Assembly (NCBI GenBank): GCA_029937205.1
Contig: JAPYQV010000113.1
Span: 1 to 7,713, forward strand
Reading direction: 5' to 3'
From: Alphaproteobacteria bacterium
Lineage (GTDB): Bacteria > Pseudomonadota > Alphaproteobacteria > UBA828
Length of the DNA stretch: 7,713 nt
Positions 5,385 to 7,713 of this stretch are shown here, in pieces; position 1 is the stretch's first letter, and each line of letters opens with the position of its first letter. The notes beneath the pieces are model-generated. The model was not told the origin of the DNA and did no database searches. It saw only the letters and a program-made list of their open reading frames with translations. The position numbers were made by a program, and so were the translations under genes.

Positions 5385-6785
5385 CTAAAGCTCCGGATGG
5401 CGCGCGTTCCACACCGTCGCGCGCTCGAAAGCACGCCCGGCGCGGAGCAACAGCCCTTCATCGAGATGGCGGCCGATCAGTTGGAAGCCGAGCGGTACGC
5501 CATCGCCGGTGAAGCCGCACGGCAGCGAAATTGTCGGGTTGCCGCTATGATTGAATGGCGAGGTGAAGCGGATCAATCTTTCCAGCGCGCCGGGGGCGCC
5601 GAGCAGCGCATCGAGGCCGTCATTGCGCGGCGTCGGCACCACCATGGCCGGCGCCGCGATGAGATCGATCCCGTCGAACAGCCGGGCCAATTGACCGCTG
5701 AAATTGCGCCGCACAATGATCGCGCGGGCGTAATCAACGCCGCTCAAACCAACGCCAGTTTCCAACAAGCCGCCCATCACTGGGCCGTACTCGGCAGCGC
5801 GTGCGGGATAGGTCTCGGCGTGACCGACTGCAGCCTCGGCGGAGCAGATTGGTACCCAACTGTCGATCACATCGTCGTAAGGCGGCATGGTGATCTGGCG
5901 GATTGATGCGCCTTCGCCGCGCAGCACATCAAGCGCGGTGCTCAAGGCATCAGTGACGACGGGATCCACATCGCGGCTGATATATTGTTCGTCAATGCCG
6001 ATACGTATGCCGCGCACGCCTTCTTCCAGCGCGCCGAGATAGTCCGGCACGTCGGCGCTGAGGGAGGTCGGGTCGTTGTCATCCACGCCGGCAAGAGCGC
6101 CCAACATCGCCGCCGCGTCGCCGACGCTGCGCGTCATCGGGCCGATATGATCGAGCGTTTCCGAGAGCGGAAATACACCGTAGCGGCTGACCCGCCCCCA
6201 AGTCGGCTTCAGCCCGACAACACCGCAGGCAAGCGAGGGAAAACGGATCGAGCCGCCGGTGTCGGTGCCAAGCGAGCCGAAGCACATGCCGGCGGCGGTG
6301 GCGACACCCGAGCCGCTCGACGATACGCCCGGCCAATAATCAGTGTTCCAGGGATTGGCCGGCGCGGTGATATCCGGGTGGTGCGCCGCATAGGCGCCCT
6401 CGGTGAGCTCGAGCTTGCCGAGGATCACCGCACCTGCGGCGCGCAGGCGATCCACTACCGTGGCGGTATGATCCGGCTTGCGGTCCTTCAGGATCGGCAT
6501 GCCGGCACTGGTTCGCACGCCATTGATGGCCATCAAATCCTTCACCGCAAGCGGCACGCCATGCATCGGGCCGCACGATTCGCCGCGCGCCAGTTTGGCG
6601 TCTGCCTCGGCCGCCTCGGCCATGGCGGACTCGGCCAGGACCGTGACATAGGGATGGAGAGTGCCGTTCAGCGTGTCGATGCGCGCCAGCATCGCTTCGG
6701 TAAGTACAACCGAGGAGATCTCACCGCTTTGTATCTTGCGCCCGGCTTCGAGCAGCGTGAGATAATGCAATTCGTCCGTTGCCAT
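5385..6785 (-). CDS. Amidase A (amidase-signature family hydrolase)
   Basis: This 466-residue enzyme is a second amidase-signature hydrolase. Triad: K82 (GVPLAVKDLMA), cis-Ser S155 (WPGVSSSGSG) and nucleophile S179 (GTDTGGSIRFP), again 24 residues apart. The first signature reads G-V-S-S-S rather than G-G-S-S. The GTDTGGSIRFPS motif is the GatA-like type, whereas the next gene has GSQTVGSVLRPA. The two are therefore distant paralogues rather than a recent tandem duplication, and probably act on different amides. Length is normal, and there is no signal peptide or membrane segment. The start at 6785 is preceded by a GGAAAG about 7 to 12 bases away. The preceding gene, the oxidoreductase, ends 41 bp upstream; the next amidase starts 3 bp downstream. 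Substrate unknown. Confidence 0.94.
   Translation of the reverse strand: MATDELHYLTLLEAGRKIQSGEISSVVLTEAMLARIDTLNGTLHPYVTVLAESAMAEAAEADAKLARGESCGPMHGVPLAVKDLMAINGVRTSAGMPILKDRKPDHTATVVDRLRAAGAVILGKLELTEGAYAAHHPDITAPANPWNTDYWPGVSSSGSGVATAAGMCFGSLGTDTGGSIRFPSLACGVVGLKPTWGRVSRYGVFPLSETLDHIGPMTRSVGDAAAMLGALAGVDDNDPTSLSADVPDYLGALEEGVRGIRIGIDEQYISRDVDPVVTDALSTALDVLRGEGASIRQITMPPYDDVIDSWVPICSAEAAVGHAETYPARAAEYGPVMGGLLETGVGLSGVDYARAIIVRRNFSGQLARLFDGIDLIAAPAMVVPTPRNDGLDALLGAPGALERLIRFTSPFNHSGNPTISLPCGFTGDGVPLGFQLIGRHLDEGLLLRAGRAFERATVWNARHPEL
5391..5394 (-). promoter_or_regulatory. Shine-Dalgarno GGAG for amidase B, inside the end of amidase A
   Basis: GGAG on the minus strand ends nine bases before the ATG at 5379-5381 and lies inside the last codons of amidase A. 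With stop and start separated by only 3 bases (TAG ATC ATG), translational coupling of the two amidases is likely. Confidence 0.6.
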
Positions 6786-6813
6786 TTTCTTGTCTTTCCA
6801 AATTCAGTGTGCC

Positions 6814-6833
6814 GCTTACCAGGCGCTTACCAG
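6814..6833. repeat. Tandem 11-bp near-duplication containing the oxidoreductase stop codon
   Basis: GCTTACCAG occurs at 6814-6822 and again at 6825-6833, an 11-bp period. On the minus strand it reads CTGGTAAGC twice, and the first copy supplies the Trp codon and TAA that end the oxidoreductase. The second copy lies just past the stop in another frame. It looks like a small slippage duplication. Confidence 0.55.
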
Positions 6834-7713
6834 CCGCGCGCCTGGCCGATCAATTGCACGTTGGCCAAACCATCTTCGGGAGTCAGAGGATAGGGTGCCT
6901 TACTTGTGATAGTGCGCCCGAACGCCTCGACCTGAAGTTTATAGGTTTTTACGAAGGGCAGAGCGACGGTGCGCTCCTTGCCATTCTTGATGCCGGTGGT
7001 GAGTGTACCTTCCAGACCCAATATGCCGTTTTCGATGATGATGTAGCCCTGGTCGCCGTAAAATTCGAGACGCCCCTTACCCGGCGCCAAACCGGTGGAA
7101 GCGCTGAGCGTACCGACCGCGCCATTCTTAAAGGAAATCATCGCCGCCGCATGATCCGGCGTGCGGTAGCCCCAGCTTGGGCTCGAACTGTGCGATGCCA
7201 TGACCTTCTTGGCGTCCCCCAGGAACCAGCGCAATTGATCGATCAAATGGGTGCCGATATCGCCGAACACCCACGAGCCGACCTGCTTATCGCGCGAATG
7301 CCAGCCACCGAGATCTTCCGGATAGGGATAGTAGAGATGGCAACGGCCATGCACCGGTTTGCCGAAACGGCCCGCCATCCATTGTTTATGCACCGCCTGA
7401 ATCTTCGGATGGTGGCGCGTGTTATAGGCGATGTGCAGCTTGCGCCGTGCCTTTTTAGCGGCGCGAATCATCGCCCGGCAATCCGCTGGTGTAATCGCCA
7501 TGGGTTTTTCGCACAGCACATGCTTGCCCGCCGCCAGCGCCGCCACCGCCTGTTCCTTATGCAGGTAATTGGGGCCGGCGATCCATACCGCGTCGATGGA
7601 TTTATCGGCAACGAAATCAGCAAGCTTGGAATAGCCGTTATCGATTTTGTGGCGCGCGCAAAAATCTGCCGCTTTGGCCTGTGTCGACGACAGCACAGCG
7701 CGCAGCTCTGCAC
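6827..7713 (-). CDS. Gfo/Idh/MocA-family NAD(P)-dependent oxidoreductase (5' end outside window)
   Basis: The frame runs in from the right edge (AELRAVLSSTQ...), with 294 residues plus stop visible. The family dehydrogenates or reduces sugars, inositols and related polyols. The glycine-rich NAD(P)-binding start (GxGxxG) is beyond the edge, and an internal GTG at 7694-7696 should not be taken as the start. Visible signatures are the rest of the Rossmann fold (IDAVWIAGPNYLHKEQA), the catalytic EKP (LCEKPMAI, Lys codon 7505-7507) and the second-domain GDIGTHLIDQLRW, whose Asp and His usually line the active site. Total length is probably near 325-330 residues, normal for the family. It is followed 41 bp later by amidase A on the same strand, so it is likely an early gene of the operon. 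Its coupling to three hydrolases suggests that a substrate or released product carries a hydroxyl or keto group; which one is unknown. Confidence 0.93.
   Translation of the reverse strand, partial: AELRAVLSSTQAKAADFCARHKIDNGYSKLADFVADKSIDAVWIAGPNYLHKEQAVAALAAGKHVLCEKPMAITPADCRAMIRAAKKARRKLHIAYNTRHHPKIQAVHKQWMAGRFGKPVHGRCHLYYPYPEDLGGWHSRDKQVGSWVFGDIGTHLIDQLRWFLGDAKKVMASHSSSPSWGYRTPDHAAAMISFKNGAVGTLSASTGLAPGKGRLEFYGDQGYIIIENGILGLEGTLTTGIKNGKERTVALPFVKTYKLQVEAFGRTITSKAPYPLTPEDGLANVQLIGQARGW

Noticed and set aside
4962..5906. Plus-strand open frame of 314 codons opposite the two amidases
   Set aside because: It spans the junction of two clear minus-strand genes and has no recognisable motif; a codon-bias shadow.
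4050..6785. Amidase pair as GatA subunits of the tRNA amidotransferase
   Set aside because: No GatB or GatC gene is adjacent, the two differ from each other in signature, and the neighbours are catabolic-type enzymes.
5985..6893. Plus-strand open frame of 302 codons opposite amidase A
   Set aside because: Low-complexity Arg/Ala/His-rich translation, fully antisense to an enzyme with an intact catalytic triad.

Overview
The window looks like chromosomal DNA from a GC-rich bacterium, most likely an alphaproteobacterium. That placement is inferred from the high-GC coding sequence, the style of the two-component genes, a periplasmic bacterial transglutaminase-like cysteine peptidase and a gamma-glutamyltransferase/amidase catabolic cluster. 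No marker gene, rRNA or tRNA is present to confirm it. I see no mobile element, CRISPR array or phage gene.

Layout. Bases 1-520 (+) hold the last 41 residues of a sensor histidine kinase, followed 2 bp later by a stand-alone receiver-domain response regulator. A short convergent gap with a GC hairpin follows. On the minus strand at 597 to about 1274 lies a LapG-like periplasmic cysteine peptidase (BTLCP/DUF920, peptidase C93). Its signal peptide is readable in frame but has no ATG, GTG or TTG in front of it. Between about 1275 and 1706 is a divergent control region with a strongly AT-rich core (about 29% GC by hand count over 1421-1560). It carries a perfect 12-bp palindrome, a 9-bp direct repeat and a candidate promoter. 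A NarL/FixJ-type response regulator (receiver plus LuxR-type HTH) reads rightward from it at 1707-2345.

The rest, 2346-7713, is one minus-strand gene set. In transcription order it is a Gfo/Idh/MocA oxidoreductase (its 5' end lies outside the window), amidase A, amidase B and a gamma-glutamyltransferase-family Ntn-hydrolase. Gaps are 41, 3 and 18 bp, so it is very likely one operon. Three consecutive amide-bond hydrolases behind an NAD(P)-dependent dehydrogenase suggest stepwise breakdown of an amide-containing small molecule. The combination of a GGT-family enzyme and an amidase recalls the HpxW/HpxY pair of oxamate/oxalurate metabolism, but the substrate cannot be read from sequence. The GGT-like protein keeps the catalytic Thr and the Gly-Gly oxyanion motif, but lacks the residues that hold the glutamate head group in classical GGT.

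The signalling half (two response regulators, a kinase tail, a LapG-like protease) would fit control of surface attachment or envelope state. No LapA-type adhesin or LapD receptor is in view. The operon's stop codon directly abuts the stop of the second response regulator, leaving no intergenic terminator between the two halves.
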